The notes under the pieces: model-generated
The model's input: the letters and a program-made list of their open reading frames with translations, nothing else
Database searches by the model: none
What the model was told of the DNA's origin: nothing
In this document: piece after piece, positions 28,555 to 39,411 of the stretch
How the letters are laid out: the number at the start of each line of letters is the position of its first letter
Numbering within the stretch: the first letter of the stretch is position 1
Made by a program: the position numbers and the translations under genes
Assembly: GCF_947492405.1 (NCBI RefSeq)
Contig: NZ_CANLMP010000009.1
Coordinates: 112,020-176,019, forward strand
Direction: 5' to 3'
Length of the DNA stretch: 64,000 nt
Source of the DNA: an uncultured Aquimarina sp.
GTDB taxonomy: Bacteria > Bacteroidota > Bacteroidia > Flavobacteriales > Flavobacteriaceae

Positions 28555-29796
28555 TTGAATTTCGAATATTTTATTGCCAAACGCCTTATCAAAGGTAAGG
28601 AACATAAAAGTAGCATATCGTCTGCAATCATAAAAATAGCCATTTTTGCTATCTCCATCGGGATGGTTATGATGTTAATAACGGTTGCTACCGGTATAGG
28701 TTTACAACGTAAAATTCGAGAAAAAGTTGCAGCATTTAATGGACATGTTATTATTACTAGTTATGATAATAATAATAGTATAGAATCTTTGATTCCTATT
28801 AAAAAAGACCAACACTTTTATCCAAACTTTGTTGATGTAAATGGTATTAAACACATACAGGGATTTGCTACAAAAGGAGGTCTTATTAGAACTGAAGATG
28901 ATTTTGAAGGAGTTGTAGTTAAAGGAATCGGAGATGACTATGACTGGTCGTATTTTAAAGAGTATTTAATAGAAGGTACTTTACCCGATTTTACAGATCC
29001 GAGAAATAATCAGATATTAATATCAGCTTATACTTCATCACGATTAGGTTTGGGAGTAGGGGATAAGGCGAATACGGTTTTTTTAAAGAAAAACTCGAGT
29101 TCTAAAATTCCAGCGAATATTCGTGCTTTCGAAATTGTGGGGATATACGATTCTGGTTTTCTGGAATTTGATGAGAAATTTATTTTTGCTGATATAAGGC
29201 ATATCCAAAAAATGAATAAATGGAAGGATGGAGAAGTAGGAGGTTTTGAGGTTTTTATTGATGATTTTGATGAAATAGATAAAAAAGGGAAAGAGATCTA
29301 TGAAAGTATTCCATCTGATTTAGAGGCGCAAACAATTGCTCTGAAGTATGGTAGCATTTTTGAATGGCTTAAACTTTTTGATCTGAACATAATTGGGATT
29401 ATTGGAATTATTATATTGGTAGCAGGAATCAATATGATTACAGCATTACTTGTTTTAATATTAGAAAGAACACAAATGATTGGTATTCTAAAATCATTAG
29501 GAACTAATGATTGGAGTATTCGAAAAGTATTTTTATATAACGCAGGATATTTAATTCTTCTCGGTTTGTTTTGGGGTAATCTTATTGGTATAAGTTTGTT
29601 GTTTATTCAGAAATATTATGGAGTTATAGGCCTTAATCCCGCTACTTATTATGTAAGTACTGCACCAATTTATATAAGCGTAGGATATATTATTTTGCTT
29701 AATATCGGAACAACTATATTATGTTTAGCAATGCTTCTTATACCGTCTTATGTAATTGCTAAAATATCACCTTCTAAAGCAATAAGATTTCAATAG
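28555..29796 (+). CDS. ABC transporter permease, LolC/LolE (FtsX) family
   Basis: Four TM segments, MNFEYFIAKRLI...; LVLILERTQMIGILKSLGTNDWSIRKVFL. Confidence 0.88.
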   Translation: MNFEYFIAKRLIKGKEHKSSISSAIIKIAIFAISIGMVMMLITVATGIGLQRKIREKVAAFNGHVIITSYDNNNSIESLIPIKKDQHFYPNFVDVNGIKHIQGFATKGGLIRTEDDFEGVVVKGIGDDYDWSYFKEYLIEGTLPDFTDPRNNQILISAYTSSRLGLGVGDKANTVFLKKNSSSKIPANIRAFEIVGIYDSGFLEFDEKFIFADIRHIQKMNKWKDGEVGGFEVFIDDFDEIDKKGKEIYESIPSDLEAQTIALKYGSIFEWLKLFDLNIIGIIGIIILVAGINMITALLVLILERTQMIGILKSLGTNDWSIRKVFLYNAGYLILLGLFWGNLIGISLLFIQKYYGVIGLNPATYYVSTAPIYISVGYIILLNIGTTILCLAMLLIPSYVIAKISPSKAIRFQ

Positions 29797-30068
29797 TAGC
29801 AAATAAGGCATCTTCCTCTTACTTAATGACTTTGTATTTGTATCTTTGCACCGCATAAAAAACAAATAAACCTATTTTATATATTGGGACTTCGTTATGA
29901 AGCTTTAAGATGCAATAAGTACGTGCTTCTTCTTGATTTTACTGTAGATATAGTTGCAGTTAAATTTAAAAAAGTAGTATGGTGTTAGTATTTGCAGTAA
30001 CTTTCAGATATAATAGATTTTCTAATACGTGAAATAGATTCAAGAGACTATAATAAATTAATAAGCTT

Positions 30069-31430
30069 GTGAAGTACGCAAATAATATATTAGAAACCAT
30101 TGGTGATACACCTATGGTAAAAATGAATCCTTTGGTAAAAGATGTAGATGCGCTTGTATTAGCAAAATATGAGACATTTAATCCCGGAAATTCGGTAAAA
30201 GATCGAATGGCTCTAAAAATGATTGAAGATGCTGAGGCCGATGGAAGATTAAAACCTGGAGGTACTATTATCGAAGGTACTTCTGGTAATACCGGAATGG
30301 GATTAGCACTGGTAGCTATTGTAAAAGGATATAAGTTGATCTGTGTAATGGCAGACAAACAATCCAAAGAAAAAATGGATATTCTACGCGCAGTTGGCGC
30401 CAAAGTGATGGTGTGTCCAACGAACGTGGAGCCTGATGATCCAAGGTCTTATTATTCTGTTTCTAAAAGATTAGCAGAAGAAACTCCAAATTCTTGGTAT
30501 GTAAACCAATATGATAATCCTTCTAATGCAAAAGCACATTACGAGAGTACTGGACCAGAGATATGGGAGCAAACGGATGGAAAAGTTACTCATTTCATTG
30601 TAGGAGTAGGTACTGGAGGAACAATTTCTGGAGTTGGAAAGTATTTGAAAGAAAAAAATCCAAATATTAAGATTTGGGGAATAGATACATATGGTTCTGT
30701 TTTTAAGAAATACCATGAAACAGGTGTGTTCGATGAAAATGAGGTGTATTCATATATAACAGAGGGTATTGGAGAAGATATTTTACCTGAGAATGTAGAT
30801 TTTTCGATTATTGATGGTTTTACGAAAGTAACAGATAAAGATGCAGCGGTATATACACAGAGACTTGCTAAAGAAGAAGGAATGTTTCTCGGTAATAGTG
30901 CTGGAGCAGCTATTAAAGGGCTACTACAATTAAAAGATCATTTCACTAAGGATGATGTAGTGGTTGTATTATTTCATGATCATGGAAGTCGTTACGTAGG
31001 TAAGATGTTTAATGATGATTGGATGAGAGAACGCGGCTTTCTGGAAGAAGAAGTATCTACTGCAGTTGATTTAGTTAAAAATCACATAGAAAAGCCTTTA
31101 ATCACGGTAAAAACTGAAGAGTTGGTTTCTCACGCAATAGAACGCATGCGTAAATTTCAGATTTCTCAAATACCAGTTTTAGACAGTGAAGGTTTTGTCG
31201 GTTCTGTAGACGAAAGTGCTTTGTTTACTGCGTTTCTTGAAGATAAAAATACAGGTGATACTCCAATTAGGGAGATTATGAACGATCCTTTTCCAATAGT
31301 AAAAGCAAACACATCGCTTGATGAAATATCTGGATTAATAAAAAATGGTAATCCAGCTGTTCTTGTAACTCTTGATAATGGGAAACATCATATCATCACA
31401 AAATATGATGTTATCAGTCATATAAAATAA
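30069..31430 (+). CDS. Cystathionine beta-synthase (PLP domain plus CBS pair)
   Basis: NPGNSVKDRMALKMIEDAE, EGTSGNTGMGLA, GTGGTISGVGKYL and C-terminal CBS domains. Confidence 0.92.
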   Translation: MKYANNILETIGDTPMVKMNPLVKDVDALVLAKYETFNPGNSVKDRMALKMIEDAEADGRLKPGGTIIEGTSGNTGMGLALVAIVKGYKLICVMADKQSKEKMDILRAVGAKVMVCPTNVEPDDPRSYYSVSKRLAEETPNSWYVNQYDNPSNAKAHYESTGPEIWEQTDGKVTHFIVGVGTGGTISGVGKYLKEKNPNIKIWGIDTYGSVFKKYHETGVFDENEVYSYITEGIGEDILPENVDFSIIDGFTKVTDKDAAVYTQRLAKEEGMFLGNSAGAAIKGLLQLKDHFTKDDVVVVLFHDHGSRYVGKMFNDDWMRERGFLEEEVSTAVDLVKNHIEKPLITVKTEELVSHAIERMRKFQISQIPVLDSEGFVGSVDESALFTAFLEDKNTGDTPIREIMNDPFPIVKANTSLDEISGLIKNGNPAVLVTLDNGKHHIITKYDVISHIK

Positions 31431-31455
31431 ATTATTATATTTATAACAGGTAAGG

Positions 31456-31498
31456 AACCCCTTTTATTAGTTTGACAAGCTGATATAGGGGTTGTTTT
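31456..31498 (+). terminator. Terminator-like hairpin
   Basis: aacccct ... aggggttgttttt. Confidence 0.65.
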
Positions 31499-31589
31499 TA
31501 TACATTAATCTTAATTTAGATGCTGTTTTACGCAACTTAATCGTAAAATTTCAATCTATATAGAAAGATTCGTATAAAATCTTAGGACT

Positions 31590-32570
31590 ATGCAAAAATA
31601 TTCATTTGACTTTTCTGATATAGATGAAATAAGGAACTATTTTAGATCTCAATTAGATCCGAAAGGAACCACCGACAGAATCTATTTTCCTCCTGAGATT
31701 GGAGAAGGATATTTAAGTTATTATAAAATATCTCCAGAGGTTTTTCTTTTTATTAATAATTATAAAGCACATGTTGATATAGAGTATGTAAGAGAACCTA
31801 TAGCAGAAAAGGATATCATTTTACATTTTAGAAAGTATTCATTAGACCATCAAATAAAGAAAAATGAAATCATAAGCTCATACTCTGATGGTTATACTCC
31901 AGGAAATATGAGATGTATGGATGCACAACAAGGCGAAAGAGTTTATATCACTAAAGGAGCTGAGGTGAAATCTATTATGATTGTTCTGAAAAGTGAATAT
32001 ATAAAACCATATTTTCTTAAAAATAGCGATATGGCAGAAAGGGTAGATAGTTATATTAGATACTCACATCAACATATTAATAAATTTTACCTTTCGTATA
32101 AACAGTCAGTCTTATTTGATCAAATTGTTTCTCCAGACGTTAATAAGGTAGAGAATTATTTATTTTTTATAGCAAGAGGAATCCGTTTACTAGAAACGTT
32201 CTGGAAAGATGTTTTAATGTGGGAAACAGAAAGTAATCCGTTTAATATAAATAGCTCACAAGTTGGTAACATTTATAAAGTTAGTAATTATTTAGAGCAT
32301 AATTTACACGAACCATTTATTGGTGTAGATCAATTGGCATCCATGGCGCATATGAGTCGTACCAATTTTTTCAATATGTTTAAAGAGATTCATGATCAAA
32401 CGCCTTTAGAATTTTTTAATAATAAAAAATTAGAAAGCTCCTATAATATGATATTTGCAGAAGGTTTGTCTATTAAAGAAGTGATGGATAATCTGAATTA
32501 TTCGAATTCTTCAAAATTCAAAAAAGCTTTTTTTAATAAGTTCGACGTCTATCCGGATATCCAAATTTGA
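31590..32570 (+). CDS. AraC family transcriptional regulator
   Basis: C-terminal HTH (VDQLASMAHMSRTNFFNMFKEIHDQTPLEFFNNKKLE). Confidence 0.85.
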   Translation: MQKYSFDFSDIDEIRNYFRSQLDPKGTTDRIYFPPEIGEGYLSYYKISPEVFLFINNYKAHVDIEYVREPIAEKDIILHFRKYSLDHQIKKNEIISSYSDGYTPGNMRCMDAQQGERVYITKGAEVKSIMIVLKSEYIKPYFLKNSDMAERVDSYIRYSHQHINKFYLSYKQSVLFDQIVSPDVNKVENYLFFIARGIRLLETFWKDVLMWETESNPFNINSSQVGNIYKVSNYLEHNLHEPFIGVDQLASMAHMSRTNFFNMFKEIHDQTPLEFFNNKKLESSYNMIFAEGLSIKEVMDNLNYSNSSKFKKAFFNKFDVYPDIQI

Positions 32571-32988
32571 TTATATACTAATTGATATAAAATAAAGATG
32601 GTCGTCAAAAAATGACAACCATCTATAACCTAACACAAACTCAACTAAGCTTAGGATTTTGTAATCTTTATGTTTTTTGAAATTATCTTCCCTATTTCTG
32701 ATAACAAATTAAAGAAATGAAATAATTGTAACAATTTCCATTAATACATAAAATCTTACCAATAGTACATTTTTGCCAGATTTAAGTCTTTTTTAAGAAC
32801 TATAATAGGAGAAATAGTACTATTTACTGAGTTATAGTATGATATTAAGGGAGAATATCTCTTTCTAATAAGCTCAAAAAGTTTTTTTTACTATTTAAAT
32901 ACATCAAAAATGGTAACATTTTAATTATTGATTACACATAACTATAGAAATCAAGAGGTTTTCTTTAAAATTAATAATTAATGATAGT

Positions 32989-34281
32989 ATGAAGGAAGAG
33001 TTTTTGCACTACCTATGGAAATACAAAAAGTTTAATTTTTCAAATCTAAAAACTACAAACTTACTACCTATTGTACTTGAACAAGTTGGTGAGCATAATC
33101 AGATGAATTCTGGACCTGATTTTTTTAATACTCAATTGGTGATTGATAATCAAAAATGGGCAGGTAATGTGGAGATTCATAGTAAGTCAAGTGATTGGTA
33201 TGTCCATCATCACGAATGTGATCCAGCCTATGATAATGTTATATTACATGTAGTATGGGAAAATGATGTAGAAGTTTTTAGAAAGGATAATTCTATAATC
33301 CCTGCGTTACAGCTTAAAGATTATATCGATAAAAACATACTGTCTCAATATCAAAAACTTTTTCAAAATAAAGATACGAGTTGGATTCAATGTGAAAAGC
33401 AGCTTTGTGATGTGTCTGATTTTATAATTTTTAATTGGCAAGAAAGACTGTATTTAGAAAGATTAGAACAGAAATCTGAATTGATAAAAGAATTGTTATA
33501 TAAGTCTTCTAATGATTGGGAAACAGTTCTTTTTAAATTACTAGCGAAGAATTTCGGGCTTAAAGTTAATAGTGATCCTTTTTTAAGTTTGGCTAATTCC
33601 TTTGATTTTTCAGTTCTTAGAAAGTGTAGCAATAATCTAAAGTATTTAGAAGCTTTGTTTTATGGTCAAGCTGGTTTACTCAATTCAGATTTGGATGTTC
33701 CATATGTTAAGGAGTTACTTCAGTATTATGAATTTTTAAAAAATAAATTCACATTAAAAAACCACGGTGTTTTGCCTTTTCAATTTTTTAGACTACGACC
33801 TTCTAATTTTCCAACGATTCGGATATCTCAGCTGGCAAACCTTTATTTTGAAAATAAGAAACTATTTAGTAAGATTATTACAACTAGTGATCTGGAAAAA
33901 TTCTATAAACTATTTGATACAAGTACTAGTGATTTTTGGAAAACGCATTATACTTTTGATAAAGAATCTTCTGCAAGAAAGAAAAAGGTAACAAAGTCAT
34001 TCGTTCATTTAATCTTAATCAATACAGTTATTCCTATAAAATTTTTATATGCAAAAAGCCAGGGGAAAGATGTTTCTGAAGAAATCTTCGGACTGATATC
34101 ACAGTTACCAGTAGAAAAGAATACGATATCAGATAAGTTTATTAGTTTAGGAGTTAACATGGAGGATGCTTTGCATTCTCAATCTATGATTCAACTTAAG
34201 AATAACTATTGCGATAAAAAAGCTTGTCTAAAGTGTTCTATTGGTAATTATTTATTGAATAGAGAGGATAGTTTGGGATAA
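32989..34281 (+). CDS. DUF2851 family protein
   Basis: MKEEFLHYLWKYKKFNFSNLKT...HNQMNSGPDFFNTQLVID...WAGNVEIH. Confidence 0.88.
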   Translation: MKEEFLHYLWKYKKFNFSNLKTTNLLPIVLEQVGEHNQMNSGPDFFNTQLVIDNQKWAGNVEIHSKSSDWYVHHHECDPAYDNVILHVVWENDVEVFRKDNSIIPALQLKDYIDKNILSQYQKLFQNKDTSWIQCEKQLCDVSDFIIFNWQERLYLERLEQKSELIKELLYKSSNDWETVLFKLLAKNFGLKVNSDPFLSLANSFDFSVLRKCSNNLKYLEALFYGQAGLLNSDLDVPYVKELLQYYEFLKNKFTLKNHGVLPFQFFRLRPSNFPTIRISQLANLYFENKKLFSKIITTSDLEKFYKLFDTSTSDFWKTHYTFDKESSARKKKVTKSFVHLILINTVIPIKFLYAKSQGKDVSEEIFGLISQLPVEKNTISDKFISLGVNMEDALHSQSMIQLKNNYCDKKACLKCSIGNYLLNREDSLG

Positions 34282-34298
34282 TATAATTATTTTGCATT

Positions 34299-34520
34299 AT
34301 GCTTTATAATCTAAGACATTTTTTAGAACGAAACGGTTTTTACGTTTCTAGCAGGCTGGCAGATAGATTAGGAATGCGCGCTAAAAATGTACGTTTGTTT
34401 TTTATTTATTTGACTTTTGCTACAGTAGGATTAGGCTTTGTTATTTACCTTAATATGGCTTTCTGGTTGAAATTAAAGGATCTTGTGTATACAAAACGAA
34501 CTTCAGTTTTTGATCTATGA
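34299..34520 (+). CDS. PspC-like domain protein
   Basis: RLADRLGMRAKNVRLFFIYLTFATVGLGFVIYL. Confidence 0.75.
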   Translation: MLYNLRHFLERNGFYVSSRLADRLGMRAKNVRLFFIYLTFATVGLGFVIYLNMAFWLKLKDLVYTKRTSVFDL

Positions 34521-35533
34521 TAAAGCTATATAGTTGGGGGAGACCAAGAATATATATAGCATTAATCTTGCTGATTGTTGTTATAGTTACAGGAGTATTG
34601 GGTTTTCGTTATATTTCTGATTATACCTGGGTAGATGCCTTATATATGACGGTGATCACAATGACCACTGTAGGTTTTGGAGAAGTTCAACCATTGGATG
34701 ATAACGGTAAGTTATTTACAATATTTTTAATATCTACTAGTGTGGCGATTTTTGCGTATTCAGTTTCAGTAATAACTGAGTATATAGTAAGCAAAAATGA
34801 TCCAAAAAGAATGCAAAACCGTAAAATACAAAAAATGATACATCAACTAGAAAATCATATCATTATTGTGGGATATGGTCGCAATGGTAAACAGGCAGCA
34901 GCAAAATTAACGGCCTATAATAAGAAATTTATTATAGTTGAAAAAGATGAGGATATTATTCAGCGATACCAAAGTGAAACGCTATTGTTTCTTAAAGGAA
35001 ATGCTACAGAAGATGATGTATTAATTGAAGCAGGAATTAAGAAAGCCGCAACCTTGATTTGTACATTACCAGAGGATGCAGATAATCTCTTTATAGTGTT
35101 GTCAGCAAGACAAATTAATAAGAATTTAAAAATAATTAGTAGAGCATCACAAGATGCATCTTATAAAAAAATTAGATTGGCAGGAGCGGATAATGTAATT
35201 ATGCCGGATAGAATAGGAGGAGATCATATGGCTTCGTTGGTTGTGGTTCCCGATTTGATTGAGTTCTTGGATAATCTTTCTATTGTTGGAAAAAAATCTA
35301 TAAACATTGAAGAAGTTTCTTTTGAAGATATGTTTGATGATCAAAAAGAAAGAACTATTAGAACAATTGATATGAGGTCCAAAACAGGTTGTTCTATTAT
35401 TGGGTATAAATCACCAGAAGGAGATTATGTAGTTAATCCAGGAGCAGATACAATTTTAAGCCCAGGTTCTAAGATAGTGATCATAGGTCGTCCAGAACAA
35501 GTAAATCAACTGAATAAAGAATTTAATATTTAA
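34517..35533 (+). CDS. Potassium channel with TrkA-N (RCK) domain
   Basis: TMTTVGFGE selectivity filter; HIIIVGYGRNGKQAAAKL Rossmann motif. Confidence 0.95.
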   Translation: MIKLYSWGRPRIYIALILLIVVIVTGVLGFRYISDYTWVDALYMTVITMTTVGFGEVQPLDDNGKLFTIFLISTSVAIFAYSVSVITEYIVSKNDPKRMQNRKIQKMIHQLENHIIIVGYGRNGKQAAAKLTAYNKKFIIVEKDEDIIQRYQSETLLFLKGNATEDDVLIEAGIKKAATLICTLPEDADNLFIVLSARQINKNLKIISRASQDASYKKIRLAGADNVIMPDRIGGDHMASLVVVPDLIEFLDNLSIVGKKSINIEEVSFEDMFDDQKERTIRTIDMRSKTGCSIIGYKSPEGDYVVNPGADTILSPGSKIVIIGRPEQVNQLNKEFNI

Positions 35534-35632
35534 ACTATTACAAAAGATTTAATCGTTAAATTATTGTAAACAATTGTTTTTTTTAGCATCTTGCTCACTT
35601 CTAAAAAACTAAATTCAATTAACTCACACATT

Positions 35633-37234
35633 ATGAAGAGAATTCTTCTTTCAATTTTAGCTCTTACAATTCCATTTATAACATTTGCACAAGAGACCAC
35701 AGAAAAGGGTCTGGATCAAAAAATCGATGAAGCTTTTCAACCAGTTTCTGATTTTTTCTCTAATGTAATCTTTTTTGAAGTTTTTGCTGGAGCACCATTT
35801 GTTATCATTTTATTAGTGTTAAGTGCTATTTTCTTTACTATATATTTTGGATTTCCAAATATTCGATATTTTGCAAAAGCAATTAATGTAGTAAGAGGTA
35901 AATATGACGATGTAGAAGGTCATAGCTTAGGAGATCCTGATGCTGCTGTAGATGGTGATATTAGAGATACGATTAGAGATGAAAGTAAGGAAGGAGAGGT
36001 TTCTCACTTTCAGGCTTTGGCAACAGCAGTTTCTGGAACTGTAGGTAATGGTAATATTGCAGGTGTGGCATTGGCAATTGCTTTAGGTGGACCTGGAGCA
36101 ACTTTCTGGATGATCATTTGTGGATTATTGGGAATGTCTACGAAATTTGTGGAATGTACGCTGGGTGTACAATATAGAGATGTTGGAGAAGATGGAACGG
36201 TATATGGAGGTCCTATGTATTACCTAAGTAAAGGACTTAAGGAAAGAGGTTTTGCTACCTTAGGTAAAATCGCGGCGGTTATTTTTGCTATATTCTGTAT
36301 CGGAGGATCTTTTGGAGGTGGAAACGCTGCCCAATCTAATCAGGCAACGATTGTACTAAAGGAACTCATGGGATTAGAAAGTGCAGGAGCGGGAACAATC
36401 ATTGGTGTTATACTTGCGATTCTAGTGGGAATCATTATTATTGGAGGAATAAAGAGAATAGCTTCTGTTACAGAAAAAGTAGTTCCTTTAATGGCAGTAA
36501 TGTATATCCTTGCTTGTTTGTATATAATTTTTAGTAATTTCTCTTTTATAGATGATGCTATAGGTATGATCGTTACTGAAGCATTCAATCCAAAAGCAAT
36601 AGGAGTTGGTGGATTTATTGGAGTCTTGTTAGTAGGGTTTAAAAGAGCGGCATTTTCTAATGAGGCGGGAGCTGGATCAGCTTCGATAGCACATTCTGCT
36701 GTAAAAACTAAGTACTCAGCTTCGGAAGGGCTTGTGGCATTGCTGGAACCATTTATCGATACAGTAGTAATCTGTACTATGACAGCTTTAGTTATTATTA
36801 TATTTAATTCAGGAGGAGCTTTTCAATATGGAGGAGATGGTACTGGTGCTGTTTTAATTGATGGTGTATCATATGAAGGAGCAGGAATAACTGCACAAGC
36901 GTTTGGTAAATTTATTCCATACTCTAATATATTCTTAACGATCGCTGTTGTTTTATTCGCAGTGTCTACCATGATATCTTGGTCATATTATGGATTACAA
37001 TCGTGGAAATTCTTATTCGGTAGAGGTAAAACTGCAGATTTAGTATATAAACTTTTATTTTTAACTTTTGTTATTATTGGTGCAGCAGCAAGTATGGGAT
37101 CAATTTGGGCATTCTCTGATGCAATGATTTTTGCAATGGTGTTCCCTAATATGGTAGGACTATTTTTCTTATTTCCTGTAGTTAAAAAACAACTTGTTAG
37201 ATATTTTGACGCAATAAAAGCTTCTAAAAATTAA
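35633..37234 (+). CDS. Alanine/glycine:cation symporter (AGCS) family
   Basis: ALATAVSGTVGNGNIAGVALAIALGGPGATFWM, FSNEAGAGSASIAHSA. Confidence 0.95.
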   Translation: MKRILLSILALTIPFITFAQETTEKGLDQKIDEAFQPVSDFFSNVIFFEVFAGAPFVIILLVLSAIFFTIYFGFPNIRYFAKAINVVRGKYDDVEGHSLGDPDAAVDGDIRDTIRDESKEGEVSHFQALATAVSGTVGNGNIAGVALAIALGGPGATFWMIICGLLGMSTKFVECTLGVQYRDVGEDGTVYGGPMYYLSKGLKERGFATLGKIAAVIFAIFCIGGSFGGGNAAQSNQATIVLKELMGLESAGAGTIIGVILAILVGIIIIGGIKRIASVTEKVVPLMAVMYILACLYIIFSNFSFIDDAIGMIVTEAFNPKAIGVGGFIGVLLVGFKRAAFSNEAGAGSASIAHSAVKTKYSASEGLVALLEPFIDTVVICTMTALVIIIFNSGGAFQYGGDGTGAVLIDGVSYEGAGITAQAFGKFIPYSNIFLTIAVVLFAVSTMISWSYYGLQSWKFLFGRGKTADLVYKLLFLTFVIIGAAASMGSIWAFSDAMIFAMVFPNMVGLFFLFPVVKKQLVRYFDAIKASKN

Positions 37235-37253
37235 GTTTATTTATTGTCTTAAT

Positions 37254-38126
37254 ATGAAATCTATAAAATCCCATTTCGAGATACACAGACGTTTCCGAAA
37301 TGGGATTCTTCTTTTAGCAATATTGATTTTTCTTTTCCTTATAGCCTTGTATCTTTATCCAGGTTCTGTAAATAATTCCAATAACTTTGAGGAATTGGCA
37401 AAATTTCAAATTGAAATAGACTCTCTTAAAGAGGAAGTAATAAAGAAAAAAAAATCATATAAATTAAGACCTTTTAATCCTAATTTTATAACTGATTATA
37501 AGGGATATACTTTAGGGATGTCTACAGAAGAGTTAGATAGACTTTATGCATATAGGAAAAATAATAAATGGATAAATTCTGTTTCAGAATTTAAGAATGT
37601 TACAGGAGTTTCTGATTCATTGTTGGCGGTCATTTCACCATTATTTAAATTTCCTGATTGGGTTAAAAAAAACAAAGGCTCTAACTCCAATAAAAAATCT
37701 AAATACCCCGCAAAATCTTTTGCTCAGAAAGGAGATCTTAATGTAGTAACATCATCCGAGCTTCAGGAAGTAATAGGGGTTCCAGATTTCATAGCTGAAA
37801 GAATCATAAAACACAGAAACAATTTGGAGGGATTCATAAGTGACCTCCAGCTTAAAGATGTTAGGGGGCTTTATGAGAATCAACGAAATAAAATTCTGGC
37901 TTTGTATACAGTTAAAACAAAGAAGGATATAGAGAGGATTAATATAAATAAGGCTTCTGTAAAAGAACTGATGGAGGTTCCTTATTTTGATTTTGAAACC
38001 GCTTTGGATATAAAGGATTTTATAGAAGAGAATAACGGGATATCGGATTTTAAAGAATTAGGAAAAATTGAAGGTTTTTCTTTAGAAAAAATAGATAGAA
38101 TAGCGTTATATTTGATATTAAATTAA
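37254..38126 (+). CDS. Helix-hairpin-helix (ComEA-like) protein
   Basis: Repeated HhH motifs (INKASVKELMEVPYFDFETALDIKDF) and N-terminal TM. Confidence 0.88.
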   Translation: MKSIKSHFEIHRRFRNGILLLAILIFLFLIALYLYPGSVNNSNNFEELAKFQIEIDSLKEEVIKKKKSYKLRPFNPNFITDYKGYTLGMSTEELDRLYAYRKNNKWINSVSEFKNVTGVSDSLLAVISPLFKFPDWVKKNKGSNSNKKSKYPAKSFAQKGDLNVVTSSELQEVIGVPDFIAERIIKHRNNLEGFISDLQLKDVRGLYENQRNKILALYTVKTKKDIERININKASVKELMEVPYFDFETALDIKDFIEENNGISDFKELGKIEGFSLEKIDRIALYLILN

Positions 38127-38247
38127 AAATCGGAAAAAATTACTGTAAATATTGATAATACTTAAATTTAGTTTAAAAGTTTAAGATATCTGTTTCTTTA
38201 CGGTAATATGTTGCTATATATAAATTAAAAGTTATCATCTAAACAAC

Positions 38248-39411
38248 ATGTATTTTACAGAAGAGCACGAATTATTTAGAGAAAGTCTTAAAGATTTTTT
38301 GCAAAAAGAGGTAGTTCCACATATTGAGAAGTGGGAAAAAACTGGAGATATAGAACGTTTTATCTGGGAAAAGTTCGGTGAGATGGGGTATTTCGGAATT
38401 GCTTACCCTGAAGAATATGGAGGGTTAGACCTTGATCTTTTTTATACCGTTATTTTTTTAGAAGAACTACAGAAAATTAATTCAGGAGGTTTTGCTGCTG
38501 CAATGTGGGCACATGCGTATCTGGCGATGACCCATGTCAATAAAGAAGGTGATCATAGAATAAAAGAAAAATATTTAAAAACTAGTATCACTGGCGAAAA
38601 GATAGGTTGTTTATGTATTTCTGAACCGTTTGGAGGTTCTGATGTCGCTGGTATGAGAACTACTGCCGTTAAAGAAGGAGATTCGTATGTTATAAATGGA
38701 TCTAAAACATTTATTACTAATGGAGTGTATAGTGATTATTTGGTTGTTGCTGCTAAGACAACTCCTGAACTTGGAAATAAAGGAATTAGTATCTTTATTA
38801 TGGATCGCGATACACCAGGTATTTCTGCAACTAAATTGGATAAGTTGGGATGGAAAGCATCTGATACTGGAGAAATAGCTTTTGATAATGTAAAAATTCC
38901 TCTAGAAAACCTAATGGGAGAAGAGGACAAGGGGTTTTCTTATATCATGCAACATTTTGCACTGGAACGATTGATTATGGGTATTAATGCACATGCTAGA
39001 ACAGAATTTGCATTGGAGTATGTTATTAAATATATGGGTGAACGTGAAGCTTTCGGTAGGACTATAGACAAGTTTCAGGCACTTAGACATACTGTGGCAG
39101 ATATGGCGAGTGAATTAGAAATGTGTAAAGAATTTAATTATTCGGTTGCTAAAAGGCTTAATGAAGGACAATACGTAGTAAAAGAAGCAAGTATGTCTAA
39201 ATTACTTTCTACAAAAATAGCGGATGAGGTAATTTATAAATGCCTTCAATTGTTAGGAGGATATGGCTATATGGAAGAATATCCACTCGCTAGATTGTTT
39301 AGAGATAGTAGATTAGGCCCGATAGGAGGCGGAACTTCTGAAATCTTAAGAGAGATTATCGCCAAAATGGTTATTGATAAGAAGGAATATAAACCAGCTG
39401 TTAAGGAATAA
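38248..39411 (+). CDS. Acyl-CoA dehydrogenase
   Basis: CISEPFGGSDVAGMRTTA; QLLGGYGYMEEYPLARLFRDSRLGPIGGGTSEILREIIAKMV. Confidence 0.95.
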   Translation: MYFTEEHELFRESLKDFLQKEVVPHIEKWEKTGDIERFIWEKFGEMGYFGIAYPEEYGGLDLDLFYTVIFLEELQKINSGGFAAAMWAHAYLAMTHVNKEGDHRIKEKYLKTSITGEKIGCLCISEPFGGSDVAGMRTTAVKEGDSYVINGSKTFITNGVYSDYLVVAAKTTPELGNKGISIFIMDRDTPGISATKLDKLGWKASDTGEIAFDNVKIPLENLMGEEDKGFSYIMQHFALERLIMGINAHARTEFALEYVIKYMGEREAFGRTIDKFQALRHTVADMASELEMCKEFNYSVAKRLNEGQYVVKEASMSKLLSTKIADEVIYKCLQLLGGYGYMEEYPLARLFRDSRLGPIGGGTSEILREIIAKMVIDKKEYKPAVKE

